From assembly GCF_000710345.2 (NCBI RefSeq), contig NZ_KL537415.1, positions 164,433 through 228,432 of the forward strand: a stretch of 64,000 nt of DNA. Direction: 5' to 3'. Both the position numbers and the translations under genes were made by a program. Every line of letters begins with the position of its first letter. Position 1 is the first letter of the stretch. This DNA comes from Curtobacterium sp. S6 (GTDB lineage: Bacteria; Actinomycetota; Actinomycetes; Actinomycetales; Micrococcaceae). Positions 1 through 9,926 of the stretch are shown piece by piece. The notes under the pieces are model-generated. The model was not told the origin of the DNA, did not search any database, and saw nothing but the letters and a program-made list of their open reading frames with translations.

Positions 1-36
1 ATGCTGTCTGCGCACCGGTCCACGAGGAGGTAACTC

Positions 37-882
37 ATGGGATGCCAGAAGAAGGCTGAAAAGAAGGCCCAGAAGGCCGCAAAGCAGGCCCGCAAGTCGG
101 CAAACGCTCGTTACTCCGAGGGTGTCGACAAGGTCAACGATCTGACGACCAAGCTGCAGAAGCGTGCCGATCAGGCCAACGACTGGGCGCAGAAGGAGGT
201 CGCTCCCCGTATTCAGGAGCAGATCGACCGCGCCACCCCGGCCGTTGAGAACGCCGTGTCGAACGCCCGCGTGAAGGCCGGAGAGGCCGCAGGCGTCCTG
301 GCCGATAAGCTCAACTCCGCCGAGGTCAACCCGCAGGTCGAAGCCTGGACCACCAAGGTCACCGGCAACAAGAAGACCTTCAAGAAGGCGCAGAAGGCCG
401 CGGCCAAGCGCGCCGAGGAGTTCGCCAAGCAGCAGAAGAAGGCCAACAAGAAGTCCCACAAGGGTCTTCTCGTCTTCGGTCTGCTGGCCGCGGCAACCGT
501 CGCGGGTGTCGCCGCATGGCGCGCTTCCCGTCCGGTCGAGGATCCCTGGAAGACTCCGGCGGATGCCAACCAGAAGCCGGGTTCGGCCAAGAACGACCAG
601 CCGGGTGAGGCCGCCAAGCCCGTTCCGGCTGAACAGAAGGTCACCAAGCCCGCTTCGGCCCCGGCTCCGGCCAACCAAGAGGTCAAGTCGCTGAACGACC
701 CCAAGAACACCAGCCACCCGGCCCCGGGCGCCCCGATGGATAAGCCGGCCACGCCGGTCGCGGGCACCCCGGACGCCAAGGGCAACCGTCCGGCTGATGG
801 TCAGGACAAGGGCGAGGCCGAGAAGCCCGCTCGTCCGGGCAAGCACGAGGCCCCGAAGAACGATCAGGACGGCAAGAACTAA
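37..882 (+). CDS. Lys/Ala-rich coiled-coil protein with one membrane segment, function unknown
   Basis: Predicted 281-aa protein starting at an ATG 6 nt after a clear GAGGAGG ribosome binding site. Residues 1-140 are charged, Lys/Ala/Glu-rich and likely helical or coiled coil. Residues about 143-161 form one hydrophobic segment (LLVFGLLAAATVAGVAAW), followed by an RPVEDPWKTP motif of the kind seen after the membrane anchor in many actinobacterial hypothetical proteins. The last 110 residues are Pro/Lys/Ala-rich and look disordered. The N-terminal region is therefore probably cytoplasmic and the tail outside or at the membrane face, but the topology is inference. No enzymatic motif is visible. 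It stands alone on the plus strand and ends at a strong terminator. I do not recognise a characterised family. Confidence 0.75.
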   Translation: MGCQKKAEKKAQKAAKQARKSANARYSEGVDKVNDLTTKLQKRADQANDWAQKEVAPRIQEQIDRATPAVENAVSNARVKAGEAAGVLADKLNSAEVNPQVEAWTTKVTGNKKTFKKAQKAAAKRAEEFAKQQKKANKKSHKGLLVFGLLAAATVAGVAAWRASRPVEDPWKTPADANQKPGSAKNDQPGEAAKPVPAEQKVTKPASAPAPANQEVKSLNDPKNTSHPAPGAPMDKPATPVAGTPDAKGNRPADGQDKGEAEKPARPGKHEAPKNDQDGKN

Positions 883-901
883 GGTTCTTTCCTACTGAAC
901 G

Positions 902-943
902 ACGACGCCGCCGCGCTGATCCAGCGCGGCGGCGTCGTTTTTT
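902..943 (+). terminator. Rho-independent terminator
   Basis: A 17-bp GC-rich stem (arms 902-918 and 922-938, 3-nt loop) runs into six T residues at 938-943, 20 nt after the stop of the coiled-coil gene. It is the natural terminator of that gene. Confidence 0.9.
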
Positions 944-1057
944 ATGGTTCTGATACGTGATCATTCAATTCCGTGCCGGGATATCGACCGGTGAGGAAAT
1001 TGACGGTGGGCTTCGACCGGGAGAATCGGTTCCCTGCGCCGAGCGTTCACGCCGGGG

Positions 1058-1336
1058 TTAGAGGTCCCAACCGCCGTGACGGAGGTGTTCCTCCACGCGG
1101 TTGACGTCCTCGGGAAGTGGCATCTCGTCGGTGATCTTGGTGATCTCCACGCCGATATCCACGGTTCCCGCGGGAATGACCCCTTCGGCCTTGAGCTGTC
1201 GGCAGATGTCGACGATTTCGTCGTCACCCAGCCGACGCCGCAATACGGCCACCAGGGGGATATAGTCCTGGCTTGGCATTCCCTCGGGGTATCCAGCTCT
1301 GAGCCACCTGATCACGGAGGCAGCGATGTTTCGCAT
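1058..1336 (-). CDS. DUF3349 family protein
   Basis: A 92-aa soluble protein beginning MRNIAASVIRWLRAGYPEG and containing the DYIPLVAVLRRRL and DDEIVDICRQL patterns typical of the small actinobacterial DUF3349 family, which has known structures but no assigned function. An AGGAGGCG ribosome binding site lies just upstream of the ATG at 1336. It is the last gene of a three-gene minus-strand group, 33 bp after a small membrane protein that follows pitA. Co-transcription with a phosphate transporter suggests, but does not show, a link to phosphate uptake. No membrane segment or catalytic motif is visible. Its length is normal for the family. Confidence 0.85.
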   Translation of the reverse strand: MRNIAASVIRWLRAGYPEGMPSQDYIPLVAVLRRRLGDDEIVDICRQLKAEGVIPAGTVDIGVEITKITDEMPLPEDVNRVEEHLRHGGWDL

Positions 1337-1369
1337 GTCGCCTCCTTTCTTAGGGCTCTGGAGAGAACC

Positions 1370-1666
1370 CTACTTTTTGGCGAGACCCAAGAAGTTAAAT
1401 CCCGTCAAATGAAAGAGGAAATCCTTGGCGATCCAGAGGATCCCCATGAGAATCGCCGCGATAATCACGGCGAAGACGATGGTGCCCAGAATCCGCATGG
1501 GGGCGGACGCCGGACGGACCTGCACCACGGAGCCATCTTCCTGAACCTGGGTCTGGCCGGAATTGATGCGCATTCCCAGGGCGAAGAGGGCGGGGAGCCC
1601 CGCGCCCAAGACGATGCCCGCAATGGTCACGGGAATCAGATTCGACAGAAGCTGCAGAAAATTCAT
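1370..1666 (-). CDS. small two-helix membrane protein in the pitA operon
   Basis: A 98-aa protein starting at the ATG at 1666 (MNFLQLLSNLIPV), chosen over a longer reading because an AAAGGA ribosome binding site precedes it and the extra 23 upstream residues look non-coding. Two hydrophobic segments are visible: about residues 5-31 (IPVTIAGIVLGAGLPALFAL) and 58-80 (ILGTIVFAVIIAAILMGILW), joined by a polar loop. It lies 16 bp after the pitA stop codon, so it is almost certainly co-transcribed with the phosphate transporter. Small membrane proteins occur next to actinobacterial pit genes, but no function is established. An accessory or stabilising role for PitA is a guess from position only. 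Confidence 0.75.
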   Translation of the reverse strand: MNFLQLLSNLIPVTIAGIVLGAGLPALFALGMRINSGQTQVQEDGSVVQVRPASAPMRILGTIVFAVIIAAILMGILWIAKDFLFHLTGFNFLGLAKK

Positions 1667-1682
1667 GATGATCCTTTCGTGA

Positions 1683-2966
1683 CTAGCGGTTGAGTGAATC
1701 GGCTGGGTGGGAGCTGCTCGTGGCGTCCTGACCAATCATTTCGCCAACCTTCTGGGGAACCATCGGTCCGCCGAGAGAACTCTCAGCTTCACCGGGCTTC
1801 GGCGTCGCGCCGTCGAGGCTCGCGGAGTCGCCCTCCCAATGGTCGTTGACGTTGTCCTGCGTGACCGGGGTCTTGCGGGAGCGTGCCCACATGAAGCCCG
1901 ACAGTGCGATCAGCAGAGCAAAGACCACGAGGGCTCCGACGAGCTCGTTGCTCACCATCGCGACGAGATGAGCGATGAACCACGTGATCGCGCCGACGAT
2001 GGCTGCCGCGGGAATCGTGATGACCCAGGCGGCGACCATGCGACCAGCGACGACCCAACGGACCTCCGCGCCCCTGCGTCCCAGCCCGGTGCCGAGGATC
2101 GAGCCGGTCGCGACGTGCGTGGTCGACAGGGCCATGCCGAAGTGCGAGGAGGTCAAGATGATCGCGGCAGAAGCGCCTTCGGCAGCCATGCCCTGCGGCG
2201 AATCGATCTCTACCAGGCCCTTGCCGAGGGTTCGGATGATGCGCCAACCGCCGAGGTACGTGCCGAGGGCGATCGCGCCGGCGCACGTGAGCTTGACCCA
2301 GAACGGGATGTCCGCGCTCGGATCGATCGAGGAGGAGGCGACCAGCGCCAGGAAGATCACGCCCATCGTCTTCTGGGCGTCGTTCGTTCCGTGAGCCAGG
2401 GACACGAGCGATGCGGTGCCGACCTGACCCCAGCGGAAACCGCGTTCCTTCTGGTCGTCTCCGACCTTGCGGGTGAGGCGGTAGATAACGGCGGTGCCGA
2501 TGGTCGAGATGAGGCCGGCGACCACCGGAGCTGCAACGGCCGGAATGATGACCTTGGCGACGATTCCGGTCCACAGGACGCCGCTCACGCCGAGACCGGC
2601 GATCGTCGCGCCGATCAGGCCCCCGAAGAGGGCGTGTGACGAGCTGGAGGGAAGGCCCAAGAGCCACGTGAGCAGATTCCACGTGATGCCGCCGACCAGG
2701 CCGGTAAACACGATGATCATCAGGTCACTGCCGGAGGTCATCTGGAGGTTCACGACCTCCTTGCCGACCGTCTTCGCGACCTCAATCGAGAGGAACGCGC
2801 CAACGAGGTTGAGGATGGCGGACAGCGCAACGGCAACCTTGGGCTTGAGGGCCCCGGTGGCGATCGACGTGGCCATGGCGTTTCCGGTGTCGTGGAAGCC
2901 ATTCGTGAAGTCGAAGACCAGTGCCGTCACGATGACGATTGCGAGGATGATGAGTTCAGGTGTCAC
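1683..2966 (-). CDS. pitA: low-affinity inorganic phosphate transporter PitA
   Basis: A 427-aa polytopic membrane protein of the PiT family, which imports metal-phosphate complexes with protons. The N-terminal repeat carries the family signature FDFTNGFHDTGNAMATSIATGAL (residues 18-40) and the second half has the related SLAHGTNDAQKTMGVIFLAL; these GANDxxN-like repeats are the PiT hallmark. About ten hydrophobic segments are visible, with a polar C-terminal tail of about 60 residues. Translation starts at a GTG at 2966. It heads an operon with a small membrane protein and a DUF3349 gene. Two 11-bp-spaced GTTxACC repeats upstream resemble a PhoP-binding PHO box, which would suggest phosphate control. 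Length and composition are normal. Confidence 0.93.
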   Translation of the reverse strand: MTPELIILAIVIVTALVFDFTNGFHDTGNAMATSIATGALKPKVAVALSAILNLVGAFLSIEVAKTVGKEVVNLQMTSGSDLMIIVFTGLVGGITWNLLTWLLGLPSSSSHALFGGLIGATIAGLGVSGVLWTGIVAKVIIPAVAAPVVAGLISTIGTAVIYRLTRKVGDDQKERGFRWGQVGTASLVSLAHGTNDAQKTMGVIFLALVASSSIDPSADIPFWVKLTCAGAIALGTYLGGWRIIRTLGKGLVEIDSPQGMAAEGASAAIILTSSHFGMALSTTHVATGSILGTGLGRRGAEVRWVVAGRMVAAWVITIPAAAIVGAITWFIAHLVAMVSNELVGALVVFALLIALSGFMWARSRKTPVTQDNVNDHWEGDSASLDGATPKPGEAESSLGGPMVPQKVGEMIGQDATSSSHPADSLNR

Positions 2967-3010
2967 ATGTGAATTATGCCGACGCGCGTCTAAAGACCAA
3001 CCCAGACTTT

Positions 3011-3028
3011 GGTGAACATAGGGTTAAC
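3011..3028 (-). promoter_or_regulatory. PHO-box-like direct repeat upstream of pitA
   Basis: On the minus strand GTTAACC-n4-GTTCACC gives two 7-bp units at an exact 11-bp period, 45 nt before the pitA start. Streptomyces PhoP binds 11-nt units with core GTTCACC. A third looser copy (GGTTACC, 3037-3043) lies further upstream but out of period. Confidence 0.45.
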
Positions 3029-3141
3029 TCATTATCGGTAACCTGTGATTTTAACTATGTTCCCCGTAAGGTAGACAGTTTGCTCTCGGGAGGAGACAAT
3101 CCGCTTCCGGAGCACGCCCTTTCGAGCGGGAAGTACACACG

Positions 3142-3173
3142 AAAAAGGTCCCCTTCCGGTGGAAGGGGACCTT
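3142..3173 (-). terminator. Rho-independent terminator of the tRNA-Ala-like gene
   Basis: Arms 3145-3157 and 3161-3173 form a 13-bp stem with a 3-nt loop, followed on the minus strand by a T5 run. It lies 14 nt beyond the 3' end of the tRNA-like RNA, which supports its transcription as a discrete unit. Confidence 0.88.
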
Positions 3174-3186
3174 CATGCGTATTCGG

Positions 3187-3257
3187 TGGAGGCGAAAGGA
3201 CTCGAACCTCTATCTTCTGCCCGAAGGCAGCTGCGCTACCAGTTGCGCCACACCCCC
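3187..3257 (-). tRNA. tRNA-Ala-like RNA without a canonical anticodon loop (non-decoding candidate)
   Basis: This 71-nt element folds as a tRNA. Its acceptor stem is GGGGGUG/CGCCUCC with a G3-U70 pair and discriminator A73, the identity elements of alanyl-tRNA synthetase. The D-arm is almost identical to that of tRNA-Ala(UGC) 170 bp upstream, and the T-loop UUCGAGU is intact. The anticodon arm differs: CUGCC(UUCG)GGCAG (3217-3230) makes a 5-bp stem capped by a cUUCGg tetraloop, so no 7-nt loop with U33 and three anticodon bases can form. The T-stem changes relative to tRNA-Ala are compensatory (G51-C63 to A51-U63) or tolerated (G50-U64), which argues for selection rather than decay. CCA is not encoded. 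It has its own terminator. Automatic callers may report Arg, Pro or undetermined. A pseudogene remains possible. Confidence 0.7.
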
Positions 3258-3308
3258 GAATCGGTGCCGTCGCTTCGTGGATTTACCCATGTCAACGAGG
3301 CCTTGTAC

Positions 3309-3338
3309 AGCCTACAACAACGCCGCTGAATTGCCCAA
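3309..3338 (-). promoter_or_regulatory. possible promoter of the tRNA-Ala-like gene
   Basis: On the minus strand TTGGGC (3338-3333), an 18-bp spacer and TAGGCT (3314-3309) would start transcription about 45 nt before the RNA. A terminator separates this unit from tRNA-Ala, so an own promoter is expected, but the hexamers are weak. A TTGACA at 3295-3290 has no good partner. Confidence 0.3.
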
Positions 3339-3378
3339 GTGGCCCGCCCCGGACGCCCTCGCACGACCGACGGATAGC

Positions 3379-3419
3379 AAAAAGCCCGGGGCGTCGTCTT
3401 CACGATGCCCCGGGCTTTT
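3379..3419 (-). terminator. Rho-independent terminator of tRNA-Ala
   Basis: Near-symmetric hairpin (arms 3379-3392 and 3407-3419) with A and T runs on either side, 4 nt after the CCA end of tRNA-Ala on the minus strand. Confidence 0.88.
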
Positions 3420-3422
3420 CCC

Positions 3423-3498
3423 TGGTGGAGGCGAGGGGACTCGAACCCCTAACCCTCTGCTTGCAAAGCAGATGCGCTACCAATTGCGCCACGCCCCC
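3423..3498 (-). tRNA. tRNA-Ala (UGC)
   Basis: Cloverleaf with acceptor stem GGGGGCG/CGCCUCC including the G3-U70 alanine identity pair, D-arm GCGCAAUUGGUAGCGC, anticodon stem UCUGC/GCAGA with loop UUUGCAA (anticodon UGC), T-arm AGGGG-UUCGAGU-CCCCU and discriminator A. A CCA follows directly and is included in these coordinates. It lies between the DLW-39-like gene and its terminator, and is probably co-transcribed with tRNA-Ile, as usual downstream of gyrA in this group. Confidence 0.97.
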
Positions 3499-3502
3499 AA
3501 AT

Positions 3503-3622
3503 TCAGTCGACCACGTCCGTGGACTCTTGCCACGTGCGCTTGGTCTCCTGCGAGTCCTTGACTCGTTTGGTCACCACAAAGGCAACCGTACCGGCCGCGA
3601 TGGCCGCCAGGATCTTCCGCAT
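3503..3622 (-). CDS. DLW-39-like short protein
   Basis: A 39-aa ORF, MRKILAAIAAGTVAFVVTK followed by RVKDSQETKRTWQESTDVVD, preceded by an AGGAGG ribosome binding site 6 nt from the ATG. The N-terminus is one short membrane helix (residues 4-18) and the tail is charged, with the TW-x-EsTD ending that matches the DLW-39 type of Micrococcales miniproteins, named for their length and conserved end. It sits between tRNA-Ile and tRNA-Ala, its usual location near gyrA. Its stop is only 5 nt from the start of tRNA-Ala, so it must be processed from a shared transcript. No function is known for the family; the assignment rests on length, sequence pattern and position. Confidence 0.75.
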   Translation of the reverse strand: MRKILAAIAAGTVAFVVTKRVKDSQETKRTWQESTDVVD

Positions 3623-3649
3623 GGGAACCTCCTCGGAGAAAAGACTCTG

Positions 3650-3723
3650 TGGGCGTACCAGGAATTGAACCTGGGACCTCTTCGTTATCAGCGAAGCGCT
3701 CTAACCGTCTGAGCTATACGCCC
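3650..3723 (-). tRNA. tRNA-Ile (GAU)
   Basis: 74-nt cloverleaf with acceptor stem GGGCGUA/UACGCCC, D-arm with UAGCUCAGACGG, anticodon loop CUGAUAA (GAU), and T-arm CCAGG-UUCAAUU-CCUGG. CCA is not encoded. It is the first RNA after the gyrB-gyrA-DUF3566 block, followed by DLW-39 and tRNA-Ala. Confidence 0.97.
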
Positions 3724-3778
3724 TTATTGGCCTTGGGCCGGAATAAAACATTACATGACTACCCGGCTCCAGCCAAAT

Positions 3779-3822
3779 CCCCTTTCGGTGACCTCACCCA
3801 CAGGGTGGGACACCGGAAGGGG
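3779..3822 (-). terminator. imperfect hairpin terminator after the DUF3566 gene
   Basis: Long interrupted stem (CCCCTT-CCGGTG-CACCC paired with GGGTG-CACCG-AAGGGG) starting 11 nt after the DUF3566 stop on the minus strand. The following tract (ATTTGG) is weak, so termination may be partial. Confidence 0.5.
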
Positions 3823-3832
3823 AAACCTCTGA

Positions 3833-4423
3833 TTAGTCGTCGGTCAGGGTGACCCCGATGCCGCCGACCAGTTTGGCCGCGATGTTGTACAGGAAGGCCG
3901 AGATCACGCCGAGCAACGTCATGAGAACGACGTTCACGATCGACAGGATCGTCGCGTACAGGGCCACCTGTCCGAGGGAGAGGTAGTCCGTAATGGATAC
4001 CGCGTTGCCCTGGCTGGACAGCATCGACAGCACGGAGTCCACGCCGCCGAAGATGCCCGTGATGTCGAAGACGAGCCACAGGATCACGGTCGCCACCACG
4101 ACGACGATGCCCACGGCGACCGACAGCAGGAACACCAGCTTGGCGATCGACCAGAGGTCCACCTTGGCGACCGTCAGGTGCGCACGACGGACCTTCGAGC
4201 GAGGTGCCGGGCGAACCAAGGGACGAGATCCCGAGGCCGGGCGCCTCTTATTACCGTTCGAAGGGCCCTTCGACGGCGCGTTTTTGGTCGCCGTCACCGA
4301 TTCGCCTCGGGCCGAATTCCCTGCTGCGGGTTGCCGACGATTGTCGGCCGGCTTGCGTGCAGAGGAGCCGGCGGGCGCGGCGGAAGACCTGCCTGCCGCA
4401 TTCCCAGGTTTACTAGTGCTCAC
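3833..4423 (-). CDS. DUF3566 membrane protein
   Basis: A 196-aa protein with a basic, Ser/Pro/Ala-rich disordered N-terminus (residues 1-80) and a C-terminal DUF3566 domain that starts at [27 protein letters not shown]. Two transmembrane helices are visible, about residues 92-117 and 155-178. The family is encoded after gyrA throughout Actinomycetota (Mycobacterium tuberculosis Rv0007 is one) and has been linked to envelope or division functions, without a defined activity. Its ATG overlaps the gyrA stop by 4 nt (ATGA), so it is translationally coupled to gyrA, and the gene order gyrB-gyrA-DUF3566 is conserved. Nothing about length or composition is unusual. Confidence 0.9.
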   Translation of the reverse strand: MSTSKPGNAAGRSSAAPAGSSARKPADNRRQPAAGNSARGESVTATKNAPSKGPSNGNKRRPASGSRPLVRPAPRSKVRRAHLTVAKVDLWSIAKLVFLLSVAVGIVVVVATVILWLVFDITGIFGGVDSVLSMLSSQGNAVSITDYLSLGQVALYATILSIVNVVLMTLLGVISAFLYNIAAKLVGGIGVTLTDD

Positions 4424-7101
4424 TCATTACCTCCGTGTGATGAAGATTCCGACTCGGCCGGAGTATCGGTCCGTTCACTACTGTTGTCCAACGGTACTGC
4501 ATTTTCGGTATCGAGCACTTCAACCGAACCGTCCTCGGCAATCTCTTGCCCCTCATCAACGCCCTTGTCCTGATTTCGGGCGATAGAGATGATTCGGTCG
4601 TTCTTGGCGGGCTTGGCAAAAATGACGCCCATGGTGTCGCGCCCCTTCGCCGGGACCTCGGCCACGTGGGACCGAGCGACCTTTCCGGACTGCATGACCA
4701 CGAGGACTTCGTCGTCGGCGCCCACGATCAGGCCGCCCACCAGGTCCCCGCGATCCTCGACCAACTTGGCCACCTTGATGCCGAGACCGCCTCGACCCTG
4801 CACCCGGTATTCCTGAACCTTGGTGCGCTTGGCGTATCCGCCCTCGGTCACCACGAAGACGTACGAGTCATCGGTCACCACGTTGGCGGCCAGGAGCTCA
4901 TCGCCGTCGCGGAATTTCATCCCGGTGACGCCGCTGGTCGCGCGACCCATCGGGCGAAGGGCCTCGTCGCTCGCGGTGAAGCGCAGCGACTGTCCCTTGC
5001 GGGAGATCAGCATGATGTCGTCGTCGGCGTGGGCCAGCTGCGCGGAGATGAGCTCGTCATCCTCACGCAGGTTGACCGCGATCACGCCGGCGGTGCGGTT
5101 GGTGTCGTAGTCGCTCAGGCGGGACTTCTTGACGAGCCCGTGCTTGGTCGCCAAGACCAGGTACGGGGCGTCCTCGTAGGTGCGCAAGGCCATCACCCGG
5201 GCGATCGTTTCCCCCGGCTGGAACGCCAGGAGGTTCGCCACGTGCTGCCCCTTGGCGTCGCGACCGGCCTCAATCAGCTCGTAGGCCTTAGTGCGGTACA
5301 CGCGGCCGAAGTTAGTGAAGAACAGAATCCAGTTGTGCGTGGTGGTGACCACCAGGTGCTCGACGAGGTCGTCGCCACGCAACTGAGCGCCACGAATTCC
5401 CTTGCCGCCGCGGTGCTGCGAACGATATTGGTCGATCCGGGTGCGCTTGACGTAGCCGCCGCGGGTGATCGTGACGACCATGTCCTCTTCGGGGATGAGG
5501 TCCTCGACGGACATGTCTCCGTCGTATCCCATGAGGATTTGCGTGCGCCGATCGTCGCCGTAGCGGTTGACGATCTCGCCGAGCTCCTCCGAGATGAGAT
5601 CGCGCTGGCGCTGCTCCGAGGCGATGATCGCCTTGTACTCCTCGATCATGCGCATGAGCTCGTCGTGACGATCCTGGATTTTCTTCCGTTCCAGGGCGGC
5701 CAGGCGGCGCAACTGCATGTTCAGAATCGCTTGGGCCTGCGCCTCGTCGATGTCGAGGAATTCCATCAGGCCGGTGCGGGCCTCGTCGACCGTCGGAGAG
5801 CGGCGGATCAACGCGATGACCTCGTCGAGGGCGTCGAGGGCCTTGAGCAGGCCGCGGAGAATATGAGCTTCTTCCTCGGCCTGATTGAGACGGAACTGGG
5901 TCCGGCGCACGATGACGTCCATCTGGTGGTGGACCCAGTGGCGGATGAACGCGTCGATCGAGAGCGTGCGGGGCACACCGTCGACGATCGCGAGCATATT
6001 CGCAGAGAAGTTCTCCTGCAGCTGCGTGTGCTTGTAGAGGTTGTTCAGCACGACCTTGGCGACGGCGTCGCGCTTGAGCACGATCACCAGTCGCTGGCCG
6101 GTGCGACCCGAGGTTTCGTCCCGAAGATCGGCGATACCGGTGATCTTGCCGTCCTTGATGAGATCGGCGATCTTGATCGCGAGGTTGTCCGGGTTGGCCT
6201 GGTACGGCAACTCGGTCACCACGAGGCATGTCCGTCCGTGAATCTCCTCGACGTTGACGACGGCCCGCATGGTGATCGATCCGCGGCCGGTGCGGTAGGC
6301 ATCCTCGATGCCCTTATGACCCAGGATCTGGGCGCCCGTCGGGAAGTCGGGGCCCTTCACGCGCTGCAAGAGCGCCTCCAGGAGTTCTTCGTCGCTGGCC
6401 TGGGGGTTTTCGAGGTACCACTGCACGCCGTCGGCCACCTCGCGGAGGTTATGCGGCGGGATGTTGGTGGCCATACCCACGGCGATGCCGGAGGAGCCGT
6501 TGACCAACAGGTTGGGGAACCGTGCGGGCAGAACGACCGGTTCCTGGTTCTTGCCGTCGTAGTTGTCCTGGAAATCGACCGTGTTCTCCTGGATGTCCCG
6601 CACCATCTCCATGGCGAGCGGAGCCATCTTGCACTCGGTGTAACGAGGCGCGGCCGCGCCGTCGTTACCCGGCGAACCGAAGTTTCCCTGCCCGAGGGCG
6701 AGGGGGTAGCGCATGATCCAGTTCTGGATCAGGCGGACCAAGGTGTCGTAGATCGCCGAGTCGCCGTGCGGGTGGTACTGCCCCATGACCTCGCCGACCA
6801 CGCGGGCACACTTATTGAACGACCGGTCCGGCCGGTAACCGCCGTCGAACATCGCGTAGATGACGCGGCGGTGCACGGGCTTGAGGCCGTCTCGCACGTC
6901 GGGGAGGGCGCGGCCCACGATGACCGCCATCGCGTAGTCGAGGTAGGACCGCTGCATCTCGGTCTGGAGGTCGATGCGTTCGACGCGGTCGGTCAGCCGA
7001 GGGCCGCCCTCGAGGTCACCGCCGAGTACTTCGCCCTCGATGGGCTCTCCGGCCTGCGGGTCCTGAGGGTCGTTGGTCGAACCGTTGTCTTCGGTGCTCA
7101 T
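4420..7101 (-). CDS. gyrA: DNA gyrase subunit A
   Basis: An 893-aa GyrA, the breakage-reunion subunit that with GyrB introduces negative supercoils. Visible are the [30 protein letters not shown] start of the winged-helix domain, the [10 protein letters not shown] active-site tyrosine, and the quinolone-resistance region [17 protein letters not shown] with the drug-sensitive Ser and Asp. The C-terminal beta-pinwheel has a GyrA-box variant (QHRGGKGI in place of QRRGGKG) needed for DNA wrapping. An acidic tail of about 50 residues follows. It lies 93 bp after gyrB, and its stop overlaps the DUF3566 start. No intein is present. Confidence 0.98.
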   Translation of the reverse strand: MSTEDNGSTNDPQDPQAGEPIEGEVLGGDLEGGPRLTDRVERIDLQTEMQRSYLDYAMAVIVGRALPDVRDGLKPVHRRVIYAMFDGGYRPDRSFNKCARVVGEVMGQYHPHGDSAIYDTLVRLIQNWIMRYPLALGQGNFGSPGNDGAAAPRYTECKMAPLAMEMVRDIQENTVDFQDNYDGKNQEPVVLPARFPNLLVNGSSGIAVGMATNIPPHNLREVADGVQWYLENPQASDEELLEALLQRVKGPDFPTGAQILGHKGIEDAYRTGRGSITMRAVVNVEEIHGRTCLVVTELPYQANPDNLAIKIADLIKDGKITGIADLRDETSGRTGQRLVIVLKRDAVAKVVLNNLYKHTQLQENFSANMLAIVDGVPRTLSIDAFIRHWVHHQMDVIVRRTQFRLNQAEEEAHILRGLLKALDALDEVIALIRRSPTVDEARTGLMEFLDIDEAQAQAILNMQLRRLAALERKKIQDRHDELMRMIEEYKAIIASEQRQRDLISEELGEIVNRYGDDRRTQILMGYDGDMSVEDLIPEEDMVVTITRGGYVKRTRIDQYRSQHRGGKGIRGAQLRGDDLVEHLVVTTTHNWILFFTNFGRVYRTKAYELIEAGRDAKGQHVANLLAFQPGETIARVMALRTYEDAPYLVLATKHGLVKKSRLSDYDTNRTAGVIAVNLREDDELISAQLAHADDDIMLISRKGQSLRFTASDEALRPMGRATSGVTGMKFRDGDELLAANVVTDDSYVFVVTEGGYAKRTKVQEYRVQGRGGLGIKVAKLVEDRGDLVGGLIVGADDEVLVVMQSGKVARSHVAEVPAKGRDTMGVIFAKPAKNDRIISIARNQDKGVDEGQEIAEDGSVEVLDTENAVPLDNSSERTDTPAESESSSHGGNE

Positions 7102-7194
7102 GCTGTGTTCGTTCCGTCCTGGTGAAAGTCGTCAGTCGCGCGATATCGGTCATCCCGAGGCATTACATGCCTCAATGGGAATATTGAGTATCGG

Positions 7195-9605
<2,411 letters not shown>

Positions 9606-9926
9606 ATGACCGATCAACAGCTGCCCAATCTCGAGGAATGGTTGAACCGCGTCGCCGAGGAGCTCGATCTGCCGGGCGACGTCGTGGTGCCCGGCCCCAT
9701 TCTGGCGATGACCAAGGACGTGGCCCACGGGATCGTCCGCCCGGGGGCTCCCACGAGTTCCTTCCTGGTGGGGGTCGCCCTCGGCCGCCAGCTGGCCGAA
9801 GCCGAGGGCACCCACCCGGATCCTTCCACCACGGCGCAGTTGGAAGGCCTCACCCGCCGGGTCTCCGACCTGGTCTACGAGGTTCGGGCCGAAGCCGGCC
9901 TCGGCGAGGAGGCCCAGGAATCGTGA
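9606..9926 (+). CDS. DUF6457 domain protein, molybdenum-cofactor associated
   Basis: A 106-aa soluble protein (MTDQQLPNLEEWLNRVAEEL start) with the pattern DVVVPGPILAMTKDVAHGIVRPGAPTSSFLVG, which matches the small actinobacterial DUF6457 domain. That domain also occurs fused to MobA-type molybdopterin-guanine dinucleotide synthases. Here it stands alone, and its TGA overlaps the GTG start of fdhD by 4 nt, so both are translated from one mRNA. The pairing with fdhD supports a role in maturing a molybdenum enzyme such as formate dehydrogenase. The biochemical activity is unknown. No formate dehydrogenase gene is in this window. Confidence 0.8.
   Translation: MTDQQLPNLEEWLNRVAEELDLPGDVVVPGPILAMTKDVAHGIVRPGAPTSSFLVGVALGRQLAEAEGTHPDPSTTAQLEGLTRRVSDLVYEVRAEAGLGEEAQES

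Noticed and set aside
3187-3257. Annotating the tRNA-like RNA as tRNA-Arg (UCG) or tRNA-Pro (CGG)
   Set aside because: Either anticodon would need an anticodon stem with several mismatches; the tetraloop fold is perfect and the acceptor stem is alanine-type.
4546-7125. 859-codon plus-strand ORF opposite gyrA
   Set aside because: Shadow frame created by high GC third positions; gyrA on the minus strand has all motifs.
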